Shown piece after piece: positions 8,522 to 16,553 of a stretch of DNA of 34,648 nucleotides. Location: assembly GCA_017542695.1 (NCBI GenBank), contig JAFXWT010000365.1:1-34648 (forward strand), read 5' to 3'. The notes under the pieces were generated by a model, which was not told the origin of the DNA, did not search any database, and was given only the letters and a program-made list of their open reading frames with translations. The position numbers were made by a program, and so were the translations under genes. Origin of the DNA: Clostridia bacterium. GTDB taxonomy: Bacteria; Bacillota_A; Clostridia; Oscillospirales; CAG-272. Position 1 is the stretch's first letter. The number at the start of each line of letters is the position of its first letter.

Positions 8522-10108
8522 ATGAGCAAATTCAGCGAAAACAAAAAACTCAGATACGGCACGTCGGCAACGGCGATAACGGTGATCGTCGTCGCGGCGC
8601 TCGTCGTCATCAACGTAATCATAACGGCGCTCGGCTCGACGTTCGGCTGGTATACCGACATTTCGGCGCAGAACTATTACCGCGTTTCCGACGCTTTCAA
8701 AAAAGAATTCGAGGGACTGACGAAAAGCGACGGCCAAGCGACGAATTTCAACATAGTGCTTATGATGGACGAGGATCGTTTCTCGACTTACAACTATCAG
8801 ACGCTTCTCGTTTACAACACGATAAAGGAAATAGCGAAGCTGTATCCGAACGTAAATCTCAAAGCGATAAACTCGACGGCTCACCCCGATCTTGTCGAAC
8901 ATTATAAGTTCACATACGGCGACACGATCTCGATCACAGACGTCGTCATCGAGGCGGCTGACGAGAATTTTGAGCCGCTCTCCTCCGCGAGCAACAAGAA
9001 ATACGGCATCAACGCTTTCTTCACATACGACACGAGCGGCAATATCTTCGGATATAACGCCGAGGCAAGATTCCTTTCCGCGTTCGCGCAGATGCTCGGC
9101 AAGGATGAAAACCAGCCCGTCGCGTTCTACCTTCAGGGTCACGGCGAGCCCGCGCTCGACACGGTCGAAAAGACGTGGGTCGAGGTGCTCGAAAATTCCG
9201 GATATCGCGTTCAGGAGATCAATCTTCGCAGCGGCGACGAGGACTTTTCCGATTATTACGACATTGCGAAAGCGGGCGACTACAACAACTGCCTGCTTCT
9301 GATAAACGATCCTAAATTCGATCTTCAGGTGCCTGCGGCGAGCGACAAGGACCTTGTAAACGAGGTCAAGAAGATACGCGAATTCTTCGGAACGGGTTAC
9401 GGCAACATCATCGTTTCCGTCGGCGCGACGACGCCGGAGCTTCCCGCGCTCAGCGAGCTTTTGTCCGAATTCGGTCTCGGGTACGGCGGCGCGATCTCCG
9501 ACTCGCGCCACTCGATCGCAAGCTCCGATGCGTCGAAGATAACGGCGGACTATTCGCGGATGTCCGACGGAATGGCGGCGTCGCTGAAAAAAGAGCTGTT
9601 CGGCTCGCGCTCGACCACCGTTGCGACGGTGTTTGAATCGCCCGCAAACGTCTACGTCAAGGATAAGAACAGCGGCGCTTCGGACACCATTCACGGCTAC
9701 AACGGCGCATACGGCGCTTACGCGCTGATGTATCCGTATTCGTCGGCGACGATCGTCGACCGCGACGGATTTGACGAAGCGTTCATCGGAATGTATTACA
9801 GCACGTGGGATCTCAACGACGAGAACAACACGCGCAGCTACGCTATCGTCATCGGATCGACGGAATTCCTTTCGCAAAGCTACGCCAACACGTGTATGAA
9901 CAAGACCATCATGACGTGGCTCCTTTCGCAGATATACGACGAGATGATCTCGTTTGAAGGGATAAACTTCATTCAGTTCACAAACAACAAGGCGCTTGAA
10001 GTCACGGGCAGCGCGGCGACGGCTTGGACAGTGACGACGATCGTCGTCGTTCCCGTTATCGCGGCTGTGCTCGGCACCGTCGTCTGGATCAGGAGACGTC
10101 ATTCATGA
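8522..10108 (+). CDS. GldG-like ABC auxiliary protein (PF09822 type)
   Basis: The 528-residue protein has one N-terminal transmembrane segment (about 18-40) and one at the C-terminus (about 503-523, ending WIRRRHS). Between them is a large domain expected outside the cell. The layout and segments such as VAFYLQGHGEPAL match the 'ABC-type uncharacterised transport system' domain found in GldG. In Bacteroidetes GldG works with GldA and GldF; in Clostridia the role is not established. The start follows AAAGGAGG (8507-8514). The stop overlaps the next ATG by four bases (ATGA), indicating translational coupling with the DUF4340 gene. Confidence 0.85.
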   Translation: MSKFSENKKLRYGTSATAITVIVVAALVVINVIITALGSTFGWYTDISAQNYYRVSDAFKKEFEGLTKSDGQATNFNIVLMMDEDRFSTYNYQTLLVYNTIKEIAKLYPNVNLKAINSTAHPDLVEHYKFTYGDTISITDVVIEAADENFEPLSSASNKKYGINAFFTYDTSGNIFGYNAEARFLSAFAQMLGKDENQPVAFYLQGHGEPALDTVEKTWVEVLENSGYRVQEINLRSGDEDFSDYYDIAKAGDYNNCLLLINDPKFDLQVPAASDKDLVNEVKKIREFFGTGYGNIIVSVGATTPELPALSELLSEFGLGYGGAISDSRHSIASSDASKITADYSRMSDGMAASLKKELFGSRSTTVATVFESPANVYVKDKNSGASDTIHGYNGAYGAYALMYPYSSATIVDRDGFDEAFIGMYYSTWDLNDENNTRSYAIVIGSTEFLSQSYANTCMNKTIMTWLLSQIYDEMISFEGINFIQFTNNKALEVTGSAATAWTVTTIVVVPVIAAVLGTVVWIRRRHS

Positions 10109-12309
10109 AATTTTTCAAAAATATCAAAAACCTTTTCACAAAAGGCGAAAAAACGTTGCTTCAAAAGCAAGCGCGCGCGGGACTGATAATTCTCGCCGTG
10201 GCGCTGATCGGGCTTATCGTCTATTTTGCGATCGTCCGTCCGGCTGTCAGCCGTGTGAAAAATTACGTTCCCGAGCTTCTCGATGGCGAGGAGCTGTATA
10301 ACAACAACATAATCCTCATTGAAAAATACCGCACACGCGCGGAAGTTTCGTCGATAGAAATAAAGAACGAAAACGAGCACTATAAGCTCATTGCCAAAGA
10401 TCCGGGCAACGCCGGAACGATGTTTTACATCGAGGGCTCGGAGGATATTACGCTCAACGCGCAGAATCTCGCCTCCGTCGTGACGCACTCACTCCTGCTC
10501 GTTACAAATTCGCCGAAGCTCGGAACGCAGGACAGAGTGAACGAGCGCGCGACGGACGCCGATCTCGTTTCCTACGGGCTTGACGAGGGTTCGTCCCCCG
10601 CGTTCTTTGAGGTGAAATTCACCGACGGTACTTCATATAAGATATTCATCGGCTCAAAACAGCCGACGGGCGACGGCTATTACGCGATGGCGGAAGGCAG
10701 GCGCAACAAGGTGACGGACGAGGACGGCGTGACGACGGAATATCATGTGATCTACTCGCTGACGACGTACGTTGCCGCCGATTTCATGACGCAGGGAAGC
10801 GAGGCGCTGATCAGTACAGTCGTGCTCCCGTATTTTGCGAAGAGCATATATCAGCCGAGCGATTTTCTGATCGAAAGAACGTCGGACGGCGAATATAAAA
10901 CGATCGTGCGTTTGCATACGCTCAAAGCCGAAGAGCAGACGACGGCGGGACGCACCTACGCGCTCGACGTGCCGAAAGGGTACGTCGTCGAGGAATCGAC
11001 ATTGTCGTCTTACGTGCTCGGCAGTCTCGAATATCTGAACGCAAAGAAAATACTTGCCTACGGCGAAGCGGTGCATGACGCCACGGTATATGAAAAATAC
11101 GGGCTCGATCTCGATCCCGCGCGGCTTGAGGCGGGAAATGAAAAGTGCCTGGCGCGTGTGACGTTCACGCTTGAAAACGTAACGCCTGAATCGACTGATT
11201 TTGAAGGCGGCACATATACGCTTTATTTCGGCGACACGTTCTACGACGCCGACCTCGGCGGCGAATGCCGCTACGCATACTCGCCGTACAGCGAAACGAT
11301 ATTCGCCGTGCTGACGAGCGACTTCGGATATGCGACGTGGCGCCCCGCGAAATTCATCAGCGCGAGGATGTTCTTCGACAACATCACGTCGCTCGACTAT
11401 CTCGAACTCATCGACGACAAAAGAGACATCAGATACACGATAAACGGCAGCTACCTGACGTATCACGTCGACGTTACGAAGGGAAGCGATACGTCGGTCA
11501 AGATCATGCGCGACGGCGCGCCGCTTACTTTTGACGTAAAACCCGTCATCTATCGCGTCGGTTCGTACACGCAGGTCAAGTTCGAGGGCGAATTCGAGAA
11601 TTTCAGAAAGCTATATTACGTTCTGATCACACGTGAGTTTGCGATTGATACCGACGGCGGCGGGGAGATATCCGCCGAGCCGTCGCGGACGATCAATATA
11701 AAGAAAACGGACCGCGACACGAACGAATCATACACTCGCTTTGACAAATACGGCAATCCGATAGTCGAAAACGGAAAGACGGTCAAGGCGATTTATGACG
11801 GCGGCTTTATTATCTGCCACAACGTAAAGCTCACGACGACCGGACTTTCCGGCGGCGAGACGGTTCTAAGCTACGACACGGCGTTCTACGACGAGGCGGC
11901 GGGCAAGTTCTTCCTGAAGGAAGAGGACCGCGCCGACTCATATTTCAAGCCGAAGAACTACAAGATCAACGCGGACGGGCACATCTCGAACTGGACGTAC
12001 ATGACGGGAAAAGTCGAGGCGGAATACGTCGAAACGCTTTACACGTTCAATGTCTACGACGTTCTCTACGACTACACGGACGCGGACGGAAACACGGAAA
12101 AGCGCGTCAATCAGACGTACTGCTGTGTCGTTCCGACTGTCACGACATACACGTACAGGATAAATTCCGACGGCGCGCGCGAGCTTATCGGCGAAGAGAC
12201 AGAAGTTTCCGATGGGCTGTACATGCGTATTTCGCAGCTCGACAAGCTGTTCAACGACTCTGACAAGGTCGTTGCGGGCGTCGAGGTCGACCGTTTCGGA
12301 GCAAACTGA
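10105..12309 (+). CDS. DUF4340 domain-containing membrane-anchored protein
   Basis: The 734-residue protein has an N-terminal anchor (about 28-49, LIILAVALIGLIVYFAIV) followed by a very long, mostly β-rich extracytoplasmic region. Segments such as YGLDEGSSPAFFEVKFTDGTS resemble the repeated modules of DUF4340 (PF14238), a family regularly encoded after GldG-like genes. The start at 10105 overlaps the GldG stop and has AGGAGA 8 bases upstream. A longer frame to 10024 lies wholly inside gldG. At 734 residues it is large for the family and may hold two or more DUF4340-like modules. Function is unknown; context suggests an external component of the ABC-2 complex. Confidence 0.8.
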   Translation: MKFFKNIKNLFTKGEKTLLQKQARAGLIILAVALIGLIVYFAIVRPAVSRVKNYVPELLDGEELYNNNIILIEKYRTRAEVSSIEIKNENEHYKLIAKDPGNAGTMFYIEGSEDITLNAQNLASVVTHSLLLVTNSPKLGTQDRVNERATDADLVSYGLDEGSSPAFFEVKFTDGTSYKIFIGSKQPTGDGYYAMAEGRRNKVTDEDGVTTEYHVIYSLTTYVAADFMTQGSEALISTVVLPYFAKSIYQPSDFLIERTSDGEYKTIVRLHTLKAEEQTTAGRTYALDVPKGYVVEESTLSSYVLGSLEYLNAKKILAYGEAVHDATVYEKYGLDLDPARLEAGNEKCLARVTFTLENVTPESTDFEGGTYTLYFGDTFYDADLGGECRYAYSPYSETIFAVLTSDFGYATWRPAKFISARMFFDNITSLDYLELIDDKRDIRYTINGSYLTYHVDVTKGSDTSVKIMRDGAPLTFDVKPVIYRVGSYTQVKFEGEFENFRKLYYVLITREFAIDTDGGGEISAEPSRTINIKKTDRDTNESYTRFDKYGNPIVENGKTVKAIYDGGFIICHNVKLTTTGLSGGETVLSYDTAFYDEAAGKFFLKEEDRADSYFKPKNYKINADGHISNWTYMTGKVEAEYVETLYTFNVYDVLYDYTDADGNTEKRVNQTYCCVVPTVTTYTYRINSDGARELIGEETEVSDGLYMRISQLDKLFNDSDKVVAGVEVDRFGAN

Positions 12310-12317
12310 TAATATTT

Positions 12318-12338
12318 GCCGCGGGCTTTCCCCGCGGC
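12318..12338 (+). promoter_or_regulatory. GC-rich hairpin between the DUF4340 and lipoprotein genes
   Basis: A perfect 8-bp stem, GCCGCGGG/CCCGCGGC, with a five-base loop lies 8 bases after the DUF4340 stop. It has no U-tract, so it is more likely an mRNA-stabilising or processing structure than a terminator. Confidence 0.5.
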
Positions 12339-12366
12339 ATACATTCATAAAGGGGAAAAGACAAAA

Positions 12367-13230
12367 ATGAAAGGCATCAAAAGATTTACGGCGCTCGATC
12401 TGGCGCTTTGCATTGGGGCGACGGCTGTTATCATGTCGTCGTGCGGCGACGGGGAAAAGAACGCCGTCGAGGAATTTTTCGAGCAGGTGACGGCATATTC
12501 CCTCACGTCCCGCGCTGTTGAAAAGACAAGAGGGCTCGATTCGTTCGACGCGGTGCTCGACGTGAACATAAAGACGAAAATCGCGGGCGCGGACGTGACC
12601 GTTCCGATCACGTCAAAGGTCATGGCGGCGGGACTGAAAAGCAAAACGCCGACGTATTACACGGCTACCGATTCTGCGGTGCTCGGAAGCATGATCAGAA
12701 GCGAATCGTATTATGAGGGCGACTGGTGCTATACCGTGAACGCGGGCGTCGGAACGAAGAAGCAGGTCGAAGGCGGCGGAGAAGTCAGCGAAGCGGTGGA
12801 AACGATCAATTCCATCCAGCAGGTGCTCCCCGCGATGCTGCTCGTCGACGTGACGATAACAGACGTCGACGACGGAGTGCGGACGGTCAGTGTGCCGATC
12901 CCTGACGACAAATTTGAAGAGATATTCAAAGAATTTGTGTCGGAAATGACTGTGCAGACAGTGAACGGCTCGCTCGACGGCGCGGCGGAAATAACCTCGT
13001 ACCGCGGGTACAACGCGACGGTGCGCGTCGCCGTCAGCCGCGACGGATACGTCAAGAGCTACGCGATAAATTTCGATCTCGACGTAACGGCAAACGTGAC
13101 GGTGTTGTTTTTCAAGACGTCGACAACGATGACGGCGAACATCGACGCGGAGCTGACTTATAACGAGCCGGGCAAAGCGGTGACGATCACGTTCCCCGAC
13201 GGATACGAGGATTTCCCGGAGGTGAAATAA
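12367..13230 (+). CDS. Putative lipoprotein, last gene of the ABC-2 operon
   Basis: The 287-residue protein starts with a hydrophobic signal segment ending in a lipobox-like MSSC, with the lipidated cysteine expected at residue 26. The body is a β-rich secreted domain made of alternating polar and hydrophobic strands. It ends VTITFPDGYEDFPEVK, with no enzyme motif that I recognise. Its layout resembles the second lipoprotein at 15349-16269: lipobox, a 'test-substrate-like' β domain, and a closing P-x(4-6)-F segment. Both recall the LolA/LppX-like or DUF6612-type lipoproteins of Firmicutes, but this is a weak match. AAAGGGGA precedes the chosen ATG. Its position suggests association with the ABC-2 complex at the outer membrane face of the cell. 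Confidence 0.75.
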   Translation: MKGIKRFTALDLALCIGATAVIMSSCGDGEKNAVEEFFEQVTAYSLTSRAVEKTRGLDSFDAVLDVNIKTKIAGADVTVPITSKVMAAGLKSKTPTYYTATDSAVLGSMIRSESYYEGDWCYTVNAGVGTKKQVEGGGEVSEAVETINSIQQVLPAMLLVDVTITDVDDGVRTVSVPIPDDKFEEIFKEFVSEMTVQTVNGSLDGAAEITSYRGYNATVRVAVSRDGYVKSYAINFDLDVTANVTVLFFKTSTTMTANIDAELTYNEPGKAVTITFPDGYEDFPEVK

Positions 13231-13235
13231 AAATA

Positions 13236-13266
13236 GCCGCACGCTTATGCGTGCGGCGATTTTATT
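13236..13266. terminator. Bidirectional terminator between convergent genes
   Basis: A perfect 9-bp stem (GCCGCACGC/GCGTGCGGC, loop TTAT) has T-rich sequence on both sides when read on either strand. It serves the lipoprotein (+) and the ECF S component (-). Confidence 0.8.
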
Positions 13267-13271
13267 GCTTT

Positions 13272-13808
13272 TTATTCGTTCGGCACAAGCTTTGCTTTCT
13301 GCAAAGCTATGATGAGCAGAGGCACGAGCACGATGTGAATGAGTATGCCGGGCCACGCGACGACGAAATACGACGTGAAGAACGCCGCCATGGAAAAATC
13401 CGTTTTGCCGAGTCCCATGAGTATGAATTTAACTATACCGCCGACTACGCGCCCGCCGAGCATTGCGACAACGAGCGAGACGTATATGAACGGTATCTTC
13501 TTTGCGAATATCTTATAAAACAACCCCGTCAAAAATCCGTAAGCGCAAAGCTCGAACATCATAGCGAACGCCACCCAGAACGGAGGCATTCCGACGATAA
13601 GATGGCGGAGCATCGGCGCAATCAGTCCGACCGCCGCGCCCCAGATCGGCCCGCAGATGAATCCGCAGAGGAAAACGGGAATGTGCATCAGCGAGAGCGC
13701 ATTGCCGAGCTGCATATTGTTTCCCGTAAGGAACGGGAGCAGTATCGCCATTGCGAGACAAAGCGCCGAATATGTCAGGCGCAGGGTGGTTTTTCTTCTC
13801 TTTTCCAT
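13272..13808 (-). CDS. ECF transporter S component, substrate unknown
   Basis: The 178-residue membrane protein has about five to six hydrophobic helices. It has the characteristic N-terminal TYSALCLAMAILLPFL and a long conserved segment with MHIPVFLCGFICGP and GLIAPMLRHLIVGMPP. These match the substrate-binding S components of energy-coupling factor (ECF) vitamin and metabolite importers (PF12822-like). The shared EcfA/EcfT energising module is not in the window, as is usual for stand-alone group II S components. The ATG at 13808 follows AAAGGA; the TTG five codons earlier overlaps that site. The gene has its own consensus promoter and a leader with a terminator, so expression is probably ligand-regulated. 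The substrate cannot be named. Confidence 0.82.
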   Translation of the reverse strand: MEKRRKTTLRLTYSALCLAMAILLPFLTGNNMQLGNALSLMHIPVFLCGFICGPIWGAAVGLIAPMLRHLIVGMPPFWVAFAMMFELCAYGFLTGLFYKIFAKKIPFIYVSLVVAMLGGRVVGGIVKFILMGLGKTDFSMAAFFTSYFVVAWPGILIHIVLVPLLIIALQKAKLVPNE

Positions 13809-13821
13809 ATTTTTTCCTTTC

Positions 13822-13863
13822 AAAACAAAAAGGCATCGTTTTCATGCTGAAAAACGATACCTT
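13822..13863 (-). terminator. Terminator-like hairpin in the leader of the ECF S component
   Basis: A 13-base arm pair (13830-13842 with 13851-13863, one mismatch) is followed on the minus strand by TTTTTGTTTT. It ends just upstream of the ribosome binding site. A competing 5-bp hairpin (13856-13860 with 13868-13872) uses part of the same arm. It may be an attenuator, or alternatively the terminator of the upstream DUF3842 gene. Confidence 0.65.
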
Positions 13864-13931
13864 CATAGTATCATAAATGTATTTTTTGTAAGACTTCGGT
13901 CTTTGACGGCGGCTTCATGCCTGCCGATAAT

Positions 13932-13960
13932 ATTATAAACGACGGCGGCGTAAATGTCAA
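13932..13960 (-). promoter_or_regulatory. Consensus promoter of the ECF S component gene
   Basis: On the minus strand, TTGACA (13955-13960) and TATAAT (13932-13937) have a 17-base spacer, a perfect sigma-A match. The -35 box overlaps the stop codon of the DUF3842 gene. The resulting leader of about 115 bases holds two hairpins (13908-13925 and 13890-13903) before the terminator-like stem. Confidence 0.85.
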
Positions 13961-14373
13961 GAGTTTTCTTTTATGACGTCGCCGATCTTTTTTATTACGT
14001 CGTCAAGGAGCGTTGACGTCGAAACTTCGCGCACTCCGGCGACGATGTTGCGGCACTTGTTCATCGGCACGAGAACGCGCACGGCGTCGCTCTGGCCGAC
14101 AGCGACGGCCATTTTCGGAGTTACCTCTCCGCCGAGCGAGTCTGCGACGACTACCCCTATCGGTCCGACGATTATGTCGGCTTTCCTGCATCCGACGACT
14201 ACGGCGTTTTCTCCCGTTGCGGCGGAAACATTCGCGCCTTTGAGCATGTTTGCCGTTGCGATGCTGTTCGTGCCGACGGCGTGGATGTCGCAGTCGGGGA
14301 ACGCTTCGCTAATCATTTTCACGAGCTGGCGGCCGATGTTTCCGCCCTGCCCGTCGATCACGAGTATCTTCAT
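13957..14373 (-). CDS. DUF3842 family protein
   Basis: The 138-residue protein opens with ILVIDGQGGNIGRQLV, a Rossmann-like nucleotide-binding glycine loop, and contains ADIIVGPIGVVVADSLGGE. Both are typical of the DUF3842 family common in Clostridia. Function is unknown. The start at 14373 is chosen because AGGTGA lies just upstream and the glycine motif begins at residue 3; a longer frame to 14628 lies inside the neighbouring esterase. The gap to the esterase is 8 bases, so they form an operon. The stop codon overlaps the promoter of the next gene. Confidence 0.82.
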   Translation of the reverse strand: MKILVIDGQGGNIGRQLVKMISEAFPDCDIHAVGTNSIATANMLKGANVSAATGENAVVVGCRKADIIVGPIGVVVADSLGGEVTPKMAVAVGQSDAVRVLVPMNKCRNIVAGVREVSTSTLLDDVIKKIGDVIKENS

Positions 14374-14381
14374 TTTTTCAC

Positions 14382-15242
14382 CTATCTCAAATTTTCTTCG
14401 TATCCCGTCACGCGCAAAAACCAATCGGTGCAGTCGCGCATCCAGTCGGCGATGTAGCGGGGAGGAATCTTCGTAATGTCGCCGGTAGTCAGCCGCGTCG
14501 CGCGGGAGAGGCCGTGGCCGCCCTCGGGGTAAATTCTCGCTTGAAACGGGATCTTGTGCGCGGCGAGCGCCGCCATCGCTTTTATTGAGCATTCGACGGG
14601 TACGATGTCGTCGGTCGACGTGTGCCACAGATACGTCGGCGGAGTGAACTCGCCGACGATGTTTTCAAATGAAAGGCGAGCTTTTTCGTTTTCGTCAAAG
14701 CGGCGGTCGGCGAGCAGATTTTTCACAGTCCAATCATTCGTCGGATCAAGGAGCGACAAAACGGAATATGCGAGCGCCAGTGCGTTCGGGCGGAGATTTT
14801 CGCGCTTCGCACCGAGTACGTCGGCGTAGTTTTCACTGTGCCACAACCCCGCGCCGTAGCTCCCCGCAAGGTGCCCGCCGGCCGAAAAGCCGATGAGTCC
14901 GATCGCGCCCGTGTCGATCTTATATTCGTCGGCGTGGCGGCGGACCCAGTCGAACGCCGCCGCGAGCTGAAGATGCTCCGTAGGATAGTATACGGGTGGC
15001 TCACTGCGCGCCGCGCTGTAGCGAAGCACAAAGCACTGAACGCCCGCCGAGAAGAACGCGGCCATTATCGGCTCGCCCTCGATCTTTGCGCAATACGCAT
15101 ATCCGCCGCCGGGGCAAATTATCATCGCGGGATATTTCCGCTCCGGCGGGTCGTTTTTCGTTTCGCAGCAGTAAACGTCGAGATACCCCTCGTACTCCGT
15201 TGCGGGATACTCGGCTTTGAGATCTATCGTTTTGTATATCAT
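14382..15242 (-). CDS. α/β hydrolase, acetyl-esterase-like
   Basis: The 286-residue protein has an esterase/lipase fold with an oxyanion region CPGGGY. The nucleophile motif is GFSAGGHLA, the acid lies in STDDIVPVE, and the histidine in EGGHGLS. These fit the COG0657-type carbohydrate or acetyl esterases, some of which deacetylate xylan-derived sugars. No signal peptide is seen, so it is probably a cytoplasmic enzyme acting on imported esters. The ribosome binding site is AGAGGTG. It is the first gene of a two-gene operon with DUF3842. The substrate is inferred only at class level. Confidence 0.85.
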   Translation of the reverse strand: MIYKTIDLKAEYPATEYEGYLDVYCCETKNDPPERKYPAMIICPGGGYAYCAKIEGEPIMAAFFSAGVQCFVLRYSAARSEPPVYYPTEHLQLAAAFDWVRRHADEYKIDTGAIGLIGFSAGGHLAGSYGAGLWHSENYADVLGAKRENLRPNALALAYSVLSLLDPTNDWTVKNLLADRRFDENEKARLSFENIVGEFTPPTYLWHTSTDDIVPVECSIKAMAALAAHKIPFQARIYPEGGHGLSRATRLTTGDITKIPPRYIADWMRDCTDWFLRVTGYEENLR

Positions 15243-15271
15243 GTCGCACCTCTTTTGTCATTTACAAAAAT

Positions 15272-15300
15272 AATATACCAAAACAAAAAGCCGATGTCAA
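15272..15300 (-). promoter_or_regulatory. Promoter of the esterase operon, inside the upstream terminator
   Basis: On the minus strand, TTGACA (15295-15300) and TATATT (15272-15277) are spaced by 17 bases. The -35 box lies in the 3' half of the terminator hairpin of the preceding lipoprotein gene. Confidence 0.75.
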
Positions 15301-15330
15301 GAATAAATGAAAATTTATTCCCGCATCGGC
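15285..15330 (-). terminator. Terminator of the lipoprotein gene at 15349-16269
   Basis: On the minus strand, GCCGATG (15324-15330) pairs with CATCGGC (15290-15296). An inner stem GAATAAA/TTTATTC lies at 15314-15320 and 15301-15307, and TTTTTGTTTT follows. It sits just after the stop codon. Confidence 0.8.
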
Positions 15331-15348
15331 AGTTATATGTGATTTTGT

Positions 15349-16269
15349 TTATGTTTTGTCTGTTGTGTTTTTGTTTTCGATCGACTCGATCATATTTTTG
15401 TAGTATTCGCTCATATCAATGAAATCCTCGGCGCCTTCGGGCAAAGCAGGGAACTGTTCCTCTGTTATGTTGACAGAGATGTTTTGTTCAAGATTTATTG
15501 TAAGCGTTTCATTGTTGCTTCCGGTGATGCTCGCGTCCGCTGTGATCTTATACATGTTTCCTTTTTCATCAAAGCAGAGCTTGCATACGATATCGCTCAT
15601 TGTCAGGTTTTCATCAACTTCAAACAAAGAGTCGACAGGAGCACCCGTGTTTTCAAATGATTTTTCCAACAGTTCGTGAAGTTTGTCGCCGCTGACCGAA
15701 ACCTCGGCACAGTATCCGTCCGCCGTTTTTGTAAAGCGGAGCTCGGGGTCGAGCTCATCCGCAATGCCGTTAAAGAATGGCGTTGTCGTATCGACTGCCT
15801 CAAGATCGTCGATATTCAGCTGTTCCTTTACCTGTTCAAGCCGGTCGGGCTCGACGGATATCTTGAAATTCATAAGGTTCGACGAAATATACAGCATTCC
15901 GTCGACATACCATTCGGAAACGGTGATTGCGTTAATCGGCAGAGTCGTGGGCAGGAGATCCGTGACATTTTCCGACAAATCAAACGAAAAGCGCAGCATT
16001 ACGTACATATTCTTTTCATATACGGCTTCTTTCGATTTAATGACAACATCGATCTTTTCGCCGTCTTTTTCGGCGGAAAGAGTCATATTGCTGTCTGTTT
16101 TGAAATTTCCGTCAAGCGAAATGTGTTCCATCGCTGCTTTGTAAGCTTCCGAGACGGTCATTCCGTTAACTTTTTTAACAAGGTCGCCTTCTTTTGTACA
16201 TGATGTCAATAAAACTAAAACGGAAAGGCAAAAGAATACTGTCAGGATCACGGATAAAGCTTTTTTCAT
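15349..16269 (-). CDS. Putative lipoprotein, DUF6612/LolA-like architecture
   Basis: The 306-residue protein has a classic lipoprotein signal peptide, a hydrophobic stretch ending LLTSC with the lipidated cysteine at residue 24. A secreted β-rich domain follows, with patterns such as SEWYVDGMLYISSNLMNF and ENLTMSDIVCKLCFDEKGN. This resembles proteins in which a convex β-sheet wraps hydrophobic cargo. Function is unknown. The layout is similar to the lipoprotein at 12367-13230, including a closing FPALPEGAEDF segment, so the two could be distant paralogues. Codon use is more AT-rich than in the neighbours. AAGGAG lies 8 bases upstream of the ATG, and the gene has its own promoter and terminator. 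Confidence 0.75.
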   Translation of the reverse strand: MKKALSVILTVFFCLSVLVLLTSCTKEGDLVKKVNGMTVSEAYKAAMEHISLDGNFKTDSNMTLSAEKDGEKIDVVIKSKEAVYEKNMYVMLRFSFDLSENVTDLLPTTLPINAITVSEWYVDGMLYISSNLMNFKISVEPDRLEQVKEQLNIDDLEAVDTTTPFFNGIADELDPELRFTKTADGYCAEVSVSGDKLHELLEKSFENTGAPVDSLFEVDENLTMSDIVCKLCFDEKGNMYKITADASITGSNNETLTINLEQNISVNITEEQFPALPEGAEDFIDMSEYYKNMIESIENKNTTDKT

Positions 16270-16300
16270 GGTGTTTCTCCTTTTCGTGTTTGGTGGTTTC

Positions 16301-16329
16301 AGTATATCATATTTTTATTTCAAATGCAA
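16301..16329 (-). promoter_or_regulatory. Promoter of the lipoprotein gene at 15349-16269
   Basis: On the minus strand, TTGCAT (16324-16329) and TATACT (16301-16306) have a 17-base spacer. Confidence 0.6.
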
Positions 16330-16392
16330 ATGTTTTTTATGTCCGTGCGAGAAAAGATACCGTAATGAAATAAAAAAAATGAAATCAAGGGG

Positions 16393-16421
16393 TTGACACG
16401 CCGCCGATTTTGTGATATTAT
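16393..16421 (+). promoter_or_regulatory. Promoter of tRNA-Gly
   Basis: TTGACA (16393-16398) and TATTAT (16416-16421) are spaced by 17 bases and lie 19 bases before the tRNA 5' end. Confidence 0.8.
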
Positions 16422-16439
16422 ATCGGTACGCAAACGAAT

Positions 16440-16515
16440 GCGGATTTAGCTCATTTGGTAGAGCGCGACCTTGCCAAGGTCGAGGTGGCGGGTTCGAGCC
16501 CCGTAATCCGCTCCA
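16440..16515 (+). tRNA. tRNA-Gly (anticodon GCC)
   Basis: The 76-base cloverleaf has acceptor arms GCGGATT (16440-16446) and AATCCGC (16505-16511), discriminator T at 16512 and an encoded CCA (16513-16515). The anticodon stem CGACC/GGTCG encloses loop TTGCCAA, with anticodon GCC at 16473-16475. The T-loop is TTCGAGC. It is a stand-alone gene with its own promoter. Confidence 0.97.
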
Positions 16516-16553
16516 TAGAAAAAGCACCGCGCAGCGGTGCTTTTTCTATGGAG
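16511..16553 (+). terminator. tRNA-Gly terminator, a 20-bp perfect inverted repeat
   Basis: Bases 16511-16530 are the exact reverse complement of 16534-16553, with a three-base loop GCA. The core GCACCGC/GCGGTGC with TTTTT forms a normal terminator. The arms also reach back into the last five bases of the tRNA (CTCCA), which is unusually long. Confidence 0.85.

Noticed and set aside
8438..10102. A 554-codon open frame on the minus strand
   Set aside because: It is antisense to the GldG-like gene, is rich in Arg/Val from reverse-complemented GC-biased codons, has no ribosome binding site and shows no recognisable domain.
10654..11466. A 270-codon open frame on the minus strand
   Set aside because: It is antisense to the DUF4340 gene, with no ribosome binding site or domain.
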